A stretch of DNA of 64,000 nucleotides from Silene conica (GCA_029255685.2 CM055317.2:71041460-71105459), one strand, 5' to 3'. Positions 21,880 to 35,332 are shown, counted from the stretch's first letter. Notes: generated from the letters alone by a model not told the origin. Program-made: numbers and translations.

Positions 21880-24800
21880 ATACATGATCATCATCTGACA
21901 AAAAACTAACAACTATAAACAGTTTTTTTCTTTGTTCCTTAAACAGCAGGGAACAAGGAGAGAGCTAGCTACAACTACTACTTACACACACTACTCTTGC
22001 AAAATAAAGCCTTAACCTAAGGAAGAGTAAAAGGGTAAAGGTACATGTTTTTTTTTTCATGAATTAAATTATTATTTTATGCTATGATTTCTATTTGAAT
22101 TCCTCCGTCTCAGCGTGAATATAAAAGGTAAACAGATGACTGAGACGGTTTTCTTCGGGTTTTCTCAGAAAAACAGGTAAAGGGATGTAGGTTTGCTGCT
22201 GCTATACTCATGTTAAGCATTTGTTTTTCTTCTTCTTCAACACTCTATGTTTGTTTTTTTAGGTAAAAAAGTCTTAGAAAAGAATAGCACATGCCCTTTT
22301 GAATAGACTACTCCTCTCATGATCAGTCTGATCTATCTATCTATATATACACTACCTAGCTTTTTATGTATGTAGGATTATTATTTGTATAAAGTTACAA
22401 GAAAAGATAAGAGATTTCTAACATTTTATTATTATTATTAACATATTATATAATATAATATATAATAATATGTATGTAGTATGTTCATTTGGGTGATCTA
22501 TCTATCTATCTATATATATATATATACATATACATCTAGCTTTTTATATATGTAGGATTTAAATAAATTATTTGTAACATTTTTCTTTTGAAATTAACAT
22601 ATTTATAATATATAGTAATAATATGTACTACTTATTATATCTATATGCACATCGAAATTTATATATATGTAGCTAGGATTGAAATAAAGTTACATAAAAA
22701 AAAGAAAGAGATTTGAATTAAATTTCATATTTAATTATATAATTACATATATATAGTATGTTAATTGGTGATCTATCTATATATTTTGAATTGAAATAAA
22801 TTAAAGTTACAAGAAAAGACAAGAGATTTAAACAAAATTTTCATATTGTTTAATTATTTAATTGCATATATTTAATAATTTATTTTGAGTGGATTTTTTT
22901 TATATAAGTGAGATCCCAAATTGAACATGGCTTTAATGATGTTTTCGTTCTTTTCGAAGATTAAATTAGAGTACAATTATATAGATATTAGCTAGTTTAA
23001 TTGATCAAATCACGAGTATTGTTACTTATGACCTGATTTAAAACCCTATCAGCATCAAAATCGTCTTTGTATCTTCCTTATGTTTAAACAGCAATCATGT
23101 TAGAGTACACTTTTTGTTCTTAAGAATAGAAGAGAAAAGGGGAGAAGTTCATCAACAAACTTTGCTTAAAAAGGAAATACTATTATGATGTTCAAGTTTC
23201 AAACACATTAATTGTTTAAATTTGGAGACTTGCATAATGTGTAAAGAAGTAAATCTTCTGACAATACTATGATATGGGCAGAGGTTGCCATGGTAAGTCT
23301 TATTATTTTATTTAGTTATCTTTTGTTAAGTGTGAGTTATGTGAGTGTTCCTTCCATAGATGAATGTCAAGGAGTCAGAAAAGTCTTTTTCAATTATTTT
23401 ATTTTGTTTAGATTTAAAAGTTGGGATTATTTATGTTGGAATGAATGGGATGGATGATTATAATGATTTTTACATTTATTGGTTTATTTTTCTATTATTA
23501 TGTTGCCTTTTTCTTATTTTCCGATTTTCAATCGAGTTAAAATTATCCCTAATTCGTAGATTCTAATATTGTGGAACAAAGCAAGATATTTGTAGAGTGG
23601 AAGTTGCAATTGAATTGGTTGATCTAATCCACGACGATTAATTATTACAGGTTACCTCAAACTAGTTTTATGCGCTCAACACAAATAGGTAAGGCTCGTG
23701 AGTCTAATTTTCCTTTACTATAACTTGTGGGAGCTTTTAAGGTAATAGAACTTTCTCACGCGATTCATTGTTATACTTATGTTTATTAACGTAAAATGAA
23801 AATGAAAGCATAAGGGAGAGATAAAATTCTATGGTAATTCAATAATATTGTGAATTTTGCATCATGGATTGGAAATATATGCAATACATCGAAAAAAGTT
23901 ATTTTAAATATCAACCTTAATTGAAATCTAAAGAGAAAGATCATTTTTTATTTCTACTCTTCCAACCCTTTTTTAATCGGTAAACAGAAAGAACTACGAT
24001 TAGCCGAAAATTTAGATAAATTAGTCTCTTTACACTACCTTTTTTTAGTCTAAAGGAAGCCATAAGAGCTATATGACGTTGCTCACAAAATCCCCTCGTG
24101 TCTTTACCAGTATTATTCCTAGTTGAAATCTGTTCTTTAGACTATTTTCTTATCTATCTAGTTTTTTATTCAAATATTTTATTTAATTAATTTCTAATAA
24201 CTGTAAACATATACCTCTAGTTGGTTAATTAAGTATTAAGCTGTAAGCCTGTAAAACAATTCACATCAGCCCCAATAATTCCATATTTTACCATGATATT
24301 ATTCACTCTATGTGTTTTACCCTTGTTATAAAACGTCAATAATTTTGACTTCTACCATTTCATCATTGTGTTTTACCTTGTTATTGTACTTCAATAGTTT
24401 TGAACTTCCCATTACATTTGTTCTCTACCCTTGCTATGTATAGGTGTACTATAAGCACAATAAGTGCATTATAGAGTAGTACATAAAATTTAATAGACCA
24501 TTATTAATCCTAAATCATGATATATATTTATGTCTTGTACTACTCAATCGACCCATATAGAACAGTTTTACACTAAATTAGTGTGAAATAGGTAAAATAT
24601 TTGGTGGCTCTACAGGTTACACTAATTCCATGTAAAACCGATTTGTACAAGAATTTGTGTACGGAAATAAATAACGCAAGGGATAATCTTTATATATATT
24701 ATGCTCAAAGTCTTTTAAAAACCTAGTTATAACTTATTTTGTAAGTAAATAATTATGCTTTACAAGTTAATTATATTATGCACACGACATAGTTTTTTTG

Positions 24801-24883
24801 ACAGTTGTAAATAAAGGTTTTACATATTACTGATATTTATATCTATCGATCCCCTCATATATAATTCACTAATGATTGTGCAG
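21880..24883 (+). other. LOB: LOB 5' UTR exon and long leader intron
   Basis: The sequence just before the start codon, TGATTGTGCAG/AAGACATCGTC/ATG, gives a good 3' splice site at 24881-24883 and leaves an 11-nt second-exon leader. Plausible donors are GG/GTAAAG at 22035 and CAG/GTAAAGG at 22177, giving an intron of about 2.7-2.85 kb with more than one possible splice form. The intron is very AT-rich and contains CTATCTAT/TATATA runs. I recall that Arabidopsis LOB also has an intron in its 5' leader; that is memory, not evidence from this window. Confidence 0.55.
22325..22850 (+). repeat. Degenerate tandem repeat in the LOB leader intron
   Basis: Units of about 140-165 bp share TGATCTATCTATCTATATAT, TAGCTTTTTATGTATGTAGG and AAAGTTACAAGAAAAGA(T/C)AAGAGATTT. 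Copies begin near 22329, 22493, about 22640 (weak) and 22768. CTAT/TA microsatellites sit at each unit start. Confidence 0.6.
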
Positions 24884-24894
24884 AAGACATCGTC

Positions 24895-25458
24895 ATGGCA
24901 TCCTCAAGCTCCTACAACTCTCCATGCGCGGCATGCAAGTTCCTGAGACGGAAATGCATGCCAGGGTGCATATTTGCACCCTACTTCCCTCCAGAAGAAC
25001 CTCAAAAGTTCGCAAACGTCCACAAAATATTCGGTGCTAGCAACGTAACCAAGCTCTTAAACGAGCTCCTCCCTCACCAGAGGGAGGATGCGGTCAATTC
25101 CCTAGCCTACGAGGCCGAGGCTAGGGTTAGGGATCCCGTGTACGGGTGTGTAGGAGCCATATCATACCTTCAAAGACAAGTCCATAGACTTCAAAAGGAA
25201 CTTGATGCAGCTAATGCTGATCTTCTTAGGTACGCGTGCCACGACATCTCGATTCCTGGACCCGCGATGCAAGGAATCCATCCTCCTCCACCTCCGCCGC
25301 CTCCTCCTCCTCCGCCTTCACGATCCGTGGATCAATTTGGGAGCTTTTATCAGCCTTCTGATGGGAATTTGTCTTCTTTGTTCCCAAGTCTTCTTCCTTG
25401 GAACGAGAATATTGATCCGAGAGGCGGGCCTAATGATCGTCATCAAGGTAATATGTGA
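24895..25458 (+). CDS. LOB: LATERAL ORGAN BOUNDARIES (LOB domain transcription factor)
   Basis: Single-exon 187-residue plant-specific DNA-binding protein, nuclear, expected to act at organ boundaries. The LOB domain spans about residues 10-110. It has the zinc-binding C-block C11-X2-C14-X6-C21-X3-C25, the GAS block (FGASNVTKLL, residues 46-55) with downstream DPVYGCVG (80-87), and the leucine-zipper-like coil L92-X6-L99-X3-L103-X6-L110. From the start to residue 110 it is almost identical, as I recall it, to Arabidopsis LOB (At5g63090) rather than to AS2/LBD6: it has MPGCIFAPYFPPEEP and YLQRQVHRLQKELDAANADL. The tail differs: a run of 12 prolines (130-141) replaces the Q/P-rich segment, but the C-terminus keeps LPWN...GNM. 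The start is fixed by the family MASSS..NSPC beginning and by the splice acceptor 11 bases upstream. Length matches the family (about 186). No break or frameshift. Confidence 0.97.
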   Translation: MASSSSYNSPCAACKFLRRKCMPGCIFAPYFPPEEPQKFANVHKIFGASNVTKLLNELLPHQREDAVNSLAYEAEARVRDPVYGCVGAISYLQRQVHRLQKELDAANADLLRYACHDISIPGPAMQGIHPPPPPPPPPPPPSRSVDQFGSFYQPSDGNLSSLFPSLLPWNENIDPRGGPNDRHQGNM

Positions 25459-28400
25459 TCTTAATGATTCATGGAGCTTAGCTAATCACTTTTGCATTGA
25501 AATTATGAGAATTTAATCTCATTTTATTACATGGGTGTGTCATAAAAATTTATCTTAAAACTACTATTATACAATGTTTATTTCTTGCATAAGTATATAT
25601 ACAATTTAATAGTATATATGCTTATTGTTGTTATAATTATTTGTTTGGGAATTATTATAATTTTTTGGAGGTTATATATGAAATAATTGTTCAACTGATG
25701 ACAATGTTTATTTCTTGCATAAATGTATTAATTACTAAATTATTTGAATTTGTTGTGTTGTTGAATTGGTAATTGTTGACTTGTGTTTTACATGTGATAA
25801 TTATTTCAACACTTGTAGTGTTTAGGACGGTATTAAGTTAAGGTCTTCTACATTTTTTTTTTCTTTTATATATCATTATTTAAATCAGTTATTCAGTTCT
25901 GAGTACATCTTAATTTTAGATGGTCTTAGAAAAAACAAATTGGGTATTTACAAGTTCTCTTCTATTTTTTGGAAATTTTTTTTCTTCATATACGACATAT
26001 TTTCTCTAATCCTAGTTAATCTCCTAGTTACTTATATGCCATTTTAAAAACCGCATTTTGATCATATTTTTACGGGTAATTATGTAATTTTGACCTAAAC
26101 CGATGGTTCGATTGGATTAGATCGGAGGAATTGTTTTATGGCATCTTCAGGGAAGCTGGCTTTGTCTTCTTTGCTTTGCTCTTTTACCTTTGTTGGGGTT
26201 CATTGCTCGTTGACATTGACTAGGGTATAGGCATGCTTGATATTAGGAAGATATGTAAGGTCTTAAGTATAAATAACCTCTTGAAGGTAATGTTAACCCT
26301 TTATTTCTTCCTTTTTTGCTATTAAAATAAAATGTCGACTAACATAGATGGTAAGCCATTGAGTCACCCCTTTAATTCTGATTCGGCTATACCACTTTTT
26401 TTTTTACCTCTATTACTAATCCTATTATAGTTCTCCATAAAAGTGTATTATTGCTACAAGAACATTGGTGGAACAAGAGGGAGGCTAGTAGGAAAACTTA
26501 CCTCCGTTGAACGATAAATATATCAAAATTTATAGTTACAATAATTTATGAACTTTTTTCAAGTTCCCTTTATACTATTAGTCTATTACGTGTTCGCTTC
26601 TATTAATTACGTTAAAATTCTGGTTTTGCTTAGTCGCTTAGAGATAAAGCTTGATTACAAACCCCTAAAGAATATTGAATGTAGATAGAAGTGATTATGA
26701 GTGAAAGTACTACATCTAATTGCATTCATAAAAAAAAATGCGCATGCATGTATTCCTAATTAGCTTGACTTGTCATTGTTTAATTAGCTTAATGAAAGAT
26801 TAAAGGGGGATTATTCTCTAGCTACAACTTGAAGTCTAACCCTTGTTTATATTCCTAATTATATCTATTTTACACTCTTTAGCAAAATATTCTTTTGTTT
26901 TAAATTTAAAGGACCACACTAAGATAGCATGAACTTTTTTATTAATTAATTAATTATTTATTTTGATTTTTTAGTTTGATGATTTTTAGCCTTACCTTGT
27001 AAAAGTGTTATTGTGTTTCCATTGCCGACTTATTTTTATAAATAAAAGGCCTTATTATCTTTCTAGATAGTCGCGGGTATCGTTTTTGATACTCAATTCC
27101 AGGCATAATAACACAAGTAGTTGTGTTCCTTAGTAAGGGAGCTTGCCTCCACCAACACAAACAAGATATAAAATTAGACTTATTCTCTCAACTATAATAA
27201 TAAAGGCATCTATACTACCTTTAATTTAGTAAATACTCCGTATGTAGTAGTGGTGAAGTCGGGATTTGAATTTAAGGTACCCTTATTTGTATTCGGATGG
27301 AGCTGACTAAATAATACTCGTACTATGTAGTGTTTTTTGTGTTGTTAATGCGTAGGGAAAGGTTTTGAATTTCAAACAGTCATACTTTGTAGTAGCTGGA
27401 ATAAAAAAAAAAACTTTTAACAATGAAATAATTTACGTTACTATTTTTCTATGAACTTCCTTTCATTTTTGTATGGACTCTATAATAGCTGGCCATAATC
27501 ATTTATCGTTATTTCACGGTCACCAGACTCACAACCTCAATAATTTTGAATTCGATCATAACAAAATAAAAGTACTTACTAATTTTGTATGTACTTCATC
27601 TTCATTTGTGTCATTTTGTCCTAATTGTCGAAGAAAGAATCATTTACATAACCTTTTTCACTAGTAATGTTTATGTATGATTTTTTGTATAGACTTTATT
27701 TTTTTCTCTTTAAAATATATCCTTAGTTTCTCTAAGGAATTTCCGTAATTAACCATTTAAATATTTAAAGGCGGTATCCCGATACATATAAATTTGTCAA
27801 GGGTAGCTACTCAACTTAAATTGTTTTTTCTTTTCATTTTCTTTATTAGGATGATCGATCCATTTGACTTTGCATTATTTTTTTCTAATAATCAAACTTT
27901 AAACTTTGCGACGTATAATATTATAATACAAATGTAATCTTAACCACTAACTTAAGGATTCTAATTGCTTAAGCCAAATATTTTTAGTTAACTCATTGAC
28001 TTCCTTATAATGAAATCCAAACCCTAAAGAATTGTTAGAATCATACATTATTGAATTTTATTTATTTATTTTTTACTTTTTTTATGAAATTGGGAAATTT
28101 ATATGGCCCACATACATCTTGATGAAAATTATTATAAACAGTGGTTTAGCTAGTAGTTGAGATTTTCTCATCTTTTTGGATCCACAAAATGGAGAAAAGG
28201 GTTATTCCCACTTGTCCCACAGAATTATTTCTTGACTCTTTGTCCCAATTATCAACCATAACTTCCTCTATCTACAGTCTTCACAAAAAAGCAATTGTAC
28301 TACTCGTATATATTACTGCATGCCAATTTCCAACCAGTGTTACTCCCCTACTTCATTTACTCCATCTTATTACACAAAATAATTTATATAGTTGGTAGCA
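25459..28400. other. LOB 3' flank and AT-rich spacer
   Basis: The first 100-200 bases after the TGA are presumably 3' UTR; I cannot place the poly(A) site. Farther on, 26100-26280 is a slightly less AT-rich patch without a recognisable product. Short ORFs at 27473 (63 codons) and 28189 (69 codons) have no domain and no support. Confidence 0.45.
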
Positions 28401-30060
28401 CTAGCGCTAGCGAAGTTAGAATTTGATGTTAAAGACATTAAAAATTTAAGGTGGTCGAATTGGTAATGTAATAAAGTAATAATCTAGAAAAAAAATCGGA
28501 CATTTGCAGCTAAGTGAAGCAATATTTTCATTGTTTATATTAGGGAGATGACCGTCCATACTAGCGCATGCATGGCAGGCTCAACCATATTAGGAATATT
28601 AATAATAGTTGGGCTTCAACCATCACCTTAAGGTTTTGGTTGAGATGGTTCATCTATCAAACCATTGGCGGCTAGTACATTTGAGTTCCACATAGTTGTA
28701 CATATTGGCAATATATGTTGCAATGTGATATTGTGATGTCCTTTCTATTTACTCAGAAATTTCTGAGTAATCCTACTATACAACTATACCACATCAGAAT
28801 ACTCATCACCCAATGACAAAATTTGAATTGTAAATGTCCAACGAGTACTTCTGATCATGGTGTTTTCACACGTGAAAAAAAATACTTGGGGCTAATACTA
28901 TATTATATAAACATTCAAGTTAAATAAAAATGATGCATTTTTCAATTGTTAGGACGCACAATAGTACTTTACATTAAGGGTAACTTGAAAGCTTTGTATT
29001 CTAAGTTCTCGCATTTATTCAAGTGAAATAGTGATCATAAGTTATTTGAATAAAAAATAAATAATAAAATTAATCACTCAATTTATTCTTGAAACACTAA
29101 AACTTAAGAGAGACGGTCTTTTAATAGATAAAATATAGTTATTGAAGGTATTAAATCAATGAAGCAAAAACTAATAATTGGAGGAAAACTAAAATGATTA
29201 GGCCTAGGGCTTTGACCATCCCATAAAAGTCTCACTGCCAAAGAGCATGTCTAAAGTAGGTTTGATTATTCCCTTTTCTAGCAATGGGTTGACTTAGGGA
29301 TAATTCATACTTTCATAATACTTCCATTTTTTTAATTTCATCTTTCAACAATATTTTGATCTTAAATATCTTAAAAGGTATAATAACTTGTCATATAATA
29401 CTAATAATATATTTATGTTTATATCGAAAAGTCTTTCACAAAATTATATTTTTAATAATAAAATTAGCATAAAAATGCACTAAAAACACGGTCAAAGTAT
29501 TGCATTGCAGATCGTGCGATCAAACCAAAAAAAATAAAAATAAAGAGAGTATGTATTTTCGTTCCATAATATCAATACAAATAAGATTGGTGGATTATAT
29601 GATATGATGAATGATCCGTATTTGTTCACTAGTGTGATCATGAGAAAAATATTTGTGGAAATCAACATTGTATTTTGAGCATTGAAATCAAATAAAAATT
29701 AATATTTGTAAAAAAGTCTAATATAAATCAAACTTTAGTTAACATGTTTTTTTAACCTGTCATCTAAAAAAGGTATATATACGACCTTCACCACACCTAA
29801 ATTATTTAAATTATAAAAAATCTAAAAATGATATTTAAAGCCACAAAAAATTAAATATTTACCTGCAAAGTGTAAATAAAAACAAACATCTCTTCCCAAT
29901 AACCGCCATTTTTATATGAATTGATCTTTGTGAAAAAACGTATTTTGTAACTATTATTTATATCATCTTCGATTAAATACTTTAACTTTAAAAATGGGGG
30001 TTGTGAGATGCTTGAAGTGTGGGTGCAATTGCAGTTTTTCCTATATTTGGTGGCTGATGT
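28401..30060. other. Unassigned AT-rich spacer
   Basis: No gene seen. A perfect palindrome TTACTCAGAAATTTCTGAGT is near 28750. The segment ACCATCACCTTAAGGTTTTG near 28618-28640 looks like a dispersed-repeat tail but cannot be named. Confidence 0.35.
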
Positions 30061-30069
30061 TTAATATTC

Positions 30070-30140
30070 CATTTTAGAAATAGGGGTCTTGAAATTTGAA
30101 CTCGTGACCTTTTAGTCGCGTGACTCTGATACCATGTCAA
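30070..30140 (-). mobile_element. tRNA-Met-like retroelement remnant
   Basis: On the minus strand, ATGGTATCAGAGTCACGCGA is followed by AAAGGTCACGAGTTCAAATT. The first part looks like an initiator tRNA-Met-type primer binding site and the second like a box B. It may be a scrap of an LTR element downstream of its 5' LTR, or of a SINE. No LTR or target duplication was found. Confidence 0.3.
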
Positions 30141-31980
30141 AAAAATCTAACTAGAAATATAAGTGGATGGTTGAGCCCCAAAATCAGTTTATCTAACCGT
30201 TCATTTATGCGAAAACTTTTGAATAATTAATGTAATGATAAGGTACAAAGAAATTTATTGTACATAAGTCAAAACATCAATCTTACCTTATTTTTAATCA
30301 GTTATTTTTTTTCTTTGAAAAAAAGTTACGGTATACTCTATTTTTCACACAAAAACTGGTAAGAATAGTGTGCGCTTATTTCCATCTCGGACAGTAATCG
30401 AAAGGGATAGTTTATGGTGGTGGGTTAAGGTGTCATAGTGAAGTATGGGAGAAGGATAATGATGCATCACTCCATCAACAACAGTGGAAGTGTTTGATTC
30501 ATCTAACAAACACACGAGCAATGGGATTGATCGATCAATGACTAAATAGGAAGATGAAAGATACATAAGATCGAATATAAAGCAACTCAGTAAGTCTCTC
30601 TTAAGACGGAAATATCCATCAAAAGATTAAAACGGGTTAAATATACATCTATTTCATACGCAGGACAAACATTTGTTATTTTTTATGCATTATAATTTTG
30701 TTTCATTTGTAATATTTAACCTGTTTTAAGTTTAAAACGAATAAAACGGTCTTAAATAAGAGTTTGGAAAAACCAAAAATATTTAGAAAAATAAAAAGTG
30801 AATGTTGTCCTTTGAAACATCTGAAATTTTTTTCAGATCATGTCATGTCATTCAATGCATGTCTTAATCTTTCCTTACTTTCTTGGGATCATTTTCATTT
30901 GATTTTCATCTGAAAATTTGTGATTGTTTTCATTTGTATACTTAATTAGCAATTTGATGTTGCCAATTCTCCAAGTCAGTCTGGCTTGCAGGTTCAAAGA
31001 CACAAGTTCATGTGTTTAGGCACTTACCTAGCTTAGGCACTACTAATTCTCTATTTTTCTTAGTTCCGCAACTCTTATATTTTAGGTAGGCTGTGTGTCA
31101 ATAATTGAGGTTCAATAGAGAGGGGATGGACTCATACTAGCTGCATCATGCATGCAACTTATGGTCCTTTCTGTGTTTCACAAGTGCCATGTGAAAGACA
31201 CATTTCAATTTACGCAAATTCTTGTTTAGAATGTTTGGATACTTAAGCAGATATATTCGCTTTTAAAGATAAAACGGGGCTAGACAAGTGGACAAGATTA
31301 AAAAAAAAAAAAAAAAAAAAAGATGTTTAGAAATGACGATTTTTTTGTCTAATTTAAGAGAAACCAATTGTTCAGCTTCAATAACGTTCTAATTTATGTG
31401 TTACGAAGTACTCCGTATTAACTAAGTGGCTTATGTCGAATGTTCATTACCCCCCCCCCCCCCCTTCGTATTATTCTGTATCATCTGTTGGTTACTATTT
31501 ATTTACTTTAACCACTTCTTTTACTTAAATAATACAAGCGCGAATAAAGTGATGTGGTAATTTTTTAGATGATATTGTTTTAGAGGATTAAAGCTAATAC
31601 TTAATACTCCTTTAATTTCTCTTTTATCTTCCCACTTCTCTAATATATGCGAGAAGCATAGGCGAAGCGTAGCACACTAGCACGGGCCCAGGGGACCATG
31701 ACTCGGGTAATACTTTTGCAATATATACAATAACAGTAATAATCTTTACATTAAATGTGCAATAGTGTTGTTATCACTCTACTCACGAGGTCTCACGAGG
31801 AAATATCATATAACCACATGGGGTACTTGTCAATGAAAGGTCATAGATACAACGGTTCTGAACAAACAGCTTAATCGTTGAATTAGTTTCTCGTATGATC
31901 ATCCTACTACATACAAAGATTTTGCAATACTTTACCACTTCACTTAATAATAGCAACATGTAATAACAAACATAATCTAT
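30141..31980. other. Unassigned spacer with homopolymer runs
   Basis: No gene. Two runs stand out: about 22 A residues near 31299-31321, possibly an old retroposon tail, and 15 C residues at 31450-31464. The 73-codon minus frame at 30345-30566 is unsupported. Confidence 0.4.
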
Positions 31981-31982
31981 TA

Positions 31983-32178
31983 CTCCCTCCGATTTCTTGT
32001 GTTGTTCCATTTTGATTTTAACACAATAAATAAGGAAATCAATTTGGACCACACAATACACATGACCCCACATGAAATTGATTTTGGACCACACAAAGTT
32101 GTCCAAAAGAGGAAAGAGGGAACATCATGTAACTAGACCAAAATGGAAAGAGGGAATATCATAGAAAATCGGAGGGAG
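31983..32178. mobile_element. Stowaway-type MITE
   Basis: Left end CTCCCTCCGATTTCTTGTG, right end GAAAATCGGAGGGAG, flanked by TA at 31981-31982 and 32179-32180. The interior has TTTGGACCACACAA and AGAGGGAA repeats. 196 bp. It overlaps a 107-codon minus frame that therefore is not a gene. Confidence 0.88.
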
Positions 32179-32721
32179 TATATTATACCATCGTTATCGG
32201 GTTTTAAACCGTCTTTTGATATAAAACGGTCTTACTCGGATTATAGTATGTGGTAATGAGGATTGATAAGGGGGTTTGAAAAGTACTAGAGGTACTACTT
32301 TTGGACACAGTAACACACTTGTTCTACAGTCAGGAGATGGATAAAAAGGAAGGTCCACAGAATAAATGAAGAATGAGTATTTGAAATGTTAGAAATAAAC
32401 TGTGAAAATTCAGAATCAATCAAATCTAAGTTACCCTATTTCTTCTGTAAGATCTAAGACGTGAAACATAAGCAATATATTGGCATTTTGGCAGCAGGTT
32501 TACATTTTCTTTTGCCAGAGTCCCCACTAACTCTTTTTTCTTTAACTTAAATTATTATAAATATATTTTCTTTACTTTTTTTTCCTTCAGTTTTCAGGTT
32601 TTAGTTATGATTATGTTCTTAGTTTTTTGGAACTTTGAGATAGATTTTCTGTGCTTTAGAAATTGACTTTTTGAAATGTAATTTCATGCATGTCAACAAA
32701 ATGTCAACTTTGCATTGATCA
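32179..32721. other. Unassigned spacer
   Basis: AT-rich. Includes AAACCGTCTTTTGATATAAAACGG-type inverted words near 32205-32235 (fragment of a dispersed repeat). No gene. Confidence 0.35.
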
Positions 32722-33672
32722 TAGAGCTGATCATATGGCCCAGTCCCGATAGCCCGACCCGGTCCAACTCGATTTTTTTTTTCGGGTTTGGGCCTCATAA
32801 TTTGGCCCAAAAAGCCGTCCGGCCCAAAAGAAGCCCGATATAAATATAGGACCGGGTTTGGCTAACCTAAAAGCCCGATTTTTGTCCCGGCCCGACCCGA
32901 AATTATTATTTTTTAAAAAAAAAATTGAAAAGTTGGAATCGTATATCAGATCAGACTAATAATCTAATATCACTAATGCATTAAATTATCAACTTTGCGG
33001 ATATTTTTAGATTTTTATCGTACAACTTTAATTAGTTAGGGCTTGTTTGGTTGACATAAGGGAATTAAAGTTCCCGGGAACTTCAAGATCACATGAATTT
33101 CTAATTCATGTGAATTCGCAAAAAGTGTTGGTTCGCATATGGGAAGTTAATTGATGCGGGAAGTCCCAATGACCAAGGGGGACTTGGTGAGTAACTTCCC
33201 ACATAATGGAGGAAGTAAATTCATGTGGGAAGTTCTATTTCCAATGATTTTGGCAACCAAACAACATCATAATTTTACACTTTCTGGGAAGTTTAACATC
33301 CCATGATTTTAATGGGTAACCAAACAAGCCCTTAGTGTACTGATAATTTTTTGTCAACTCATGAGTTATGTATGGTAATATTGTATTGTTCTCCTAACCA
33401 AAAGAGTAAACGTCAAACAATTAAGACTTTAAAATTTTATTTCGTAACTAAAATTTATTCAAATATCCATTTTGTTAATTATTTCGTAGTGTATTATTTC
33501 GGCCCGTTATGGCCCGTTTTGGCCCGAGACCCATTATAGCCTGAACAATTATGGGCTTGGGCCAAAGAATATGGCCCACCCTTCCGGCCCGGCCCGGCCA
33601 ATGCATTTGGGCCGTTTATTTAACTCGAGCCCAACCCAAACCCGACCCAACCCGGCCCATGATCGGGTCTAA
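32722..33672. mobile_element. Non-autonomous DNA element with GGCCC/CCCGAC subterminal arrays
   Basis: Left edge AGCTGATCATATGGCCCAGT and right edge inverse (GGCCCATGATCGGGTCT) pair around TGATCAT.GGCC. Both flanks are crowded with GGCCCG, CCCGACCCG and GGGTTTGGG words (32735-32905 and 33498-33665) around an AT-rich middle. A Tourist MITE (33039-33331) is nested within. No target duplication established; superfamily unknown. Confidence 0.6.
33039..33331. mobile_element. Tourist-type MITE nested in the GGCCC element
   Basis: Starts GGGCTTGTTTGGTTGACATA and ends GGTAACCAAACAAGCCC, with TTA duplicated at 33036-33038 and 33332-33334. Inner arms with GGGAAGTT / AACTTCCC extend the fold. 293 bp. 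Confidence 0.9.
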
Positions 33673-35332
33673 TTGAGAGTATACAATTAAGAACATTGTA
33701 GAATTTAAAGGTTATTACTTATTAGGTTAAAGATTGTGATAAACGTTATCAATGATAATATATAATATACGACAATCTTATTTATGGATCTCATATCAAA
33801 AATTGCAACCTGCAACCAATTATTAATTAGCTTGTTACGTTGTAAGAAGTTTCTGGTTAAAAGCTTGTGTGAATTATTCTCGCATTTCAGGCAGTCTACA
33901 AACCACCACAATCCGTCTGCTTTTACCTTTTGTTATCTCCGAAATTGTCAGCCTATTCACTACTTTGAAGTTAATAATACATTTTTACATGACACGTTGC
34001 CGGAAACCGTCTACATGTCTCCACCTCCCGGGCTTTTCGCTAGCAAGGGCGGTCGTTTCATTGGCCAAGGCAAAGATCATAAATTTTAGTTAAAATTTAC
34101 AAGTATCCCCCTCAAAATCCCAAATCCGTCGTGGCTCACATCCTTTTCACGTGTAAGTTATCTAAGTTATGCCAAAGATTAATTCGCCTTTTTTACGCTC
34201 TTCAAAACTTATCGTTAACTCGACTTTAAGGTCGATAAATTGAACCAGTAAACTCCTCAAAATTGTGATCTTTTGAATAATAATTAACAAAGCTACTCTA
34301 AAACTCAAAAGTAGCAATGATATATGTGTGTGCCTAAAACAATTCTTTGATAATTCATTTTAATACATAGAAAAAACTTGTTACTACCACTCAGATCAGA
34401 TAGTAGATAGATACACTTCACTAAATCTAAGATAAGATTATTGTGGGGATGCAAATTAAATTTTGTATTTGATTGTGACAAATCATATTATTCCATAATT
34501 ACATTTACTTAATTATTAAACAGTGGACCCTGACCAATCATAGGGAATTGAAGCATGTCATAAGCATCCAATTCCAATTGTGCGTGACCAAATAAAGTTT
34601 ATTTGAGTCTTTAAAAAATATTATTAGCTAATCATCTCTTCAATAATACAATACAAATACATAACAGGCCTCTTTTGTTATGAATATATACCGCTATTGG
34701 CCAATTTTTAACATATATATTAAGGGTTTTATTAGTATATTTGACTAATTAATATAATGTGTTTGATAATAGTATATTTAAAAAATTTATTTGAGGTAAA
34801 AATGTTGCTTAACCCAACATATACATTAACATATTTTAAAATAAGGAATTTTATTACATTTTACAAAGAAAAGTAACAATCTACCAGTCTTAATTTGTCA
34901 ATTATCAAACATTCAAACTAATTCTATTTACTAATTATAATATGTTAGTCAAACCTTCTGATAAAATCTATCATTTATAATTTTCTTTTGTATTCTACTT
35001 ATGCTGAAGTTACATTGTCGTTTACCAATCAACAGCGCCAAGAGTACCTTCAAATAAGGAGTACTCATTAAGACAAAGGGTTTTCAAAATTCACATATTA
35101 TATTATAAAACCATTTTATATTGCGAGCACTTAAAAATGATCATTTTATATTAAAATAACCACTTTTATTATCATAAAATCATCACTTTTGAGAAACAAT
35201 CACTTTTATTATATAATGATCAGTATTTATCATAAAATGTTTAGTTTTTAGCTATCGCATCATATAACGCCGTACACAATAATTACAATTCATAGTTATA
35301 TATGTGAGAGACTACTATGACCATGCATGTTC
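33673..35332. other. Unassigned AT-rich spacer
   Basis: Overlapping plus frames of 101 and 74 codons at 33784-34093 have conflicting phases and no domain I recognise. The composition at 33870-34080 is somewhat exon-like (CCGTCTACATGTCTCCACCT), so an old retroelement or gene scrap is possible. The rest holds nothing I can name. Confidence 0.35.

Noticed and set aside
25202-25516. 104-codon plus-strand ORF overlapping LOB
   Set aside because: Alternate frame of the LOB coding sequence with no similarity; the LOB frame is clearly the coding one.
30585-30760. Possible MITE with CTTAAGACGG / ACGGTCTTAA arms
   Set aside because: Arms are short and imperfect and no target duplication was seen; similar words occur at several places in the window, so it may be a remnant.
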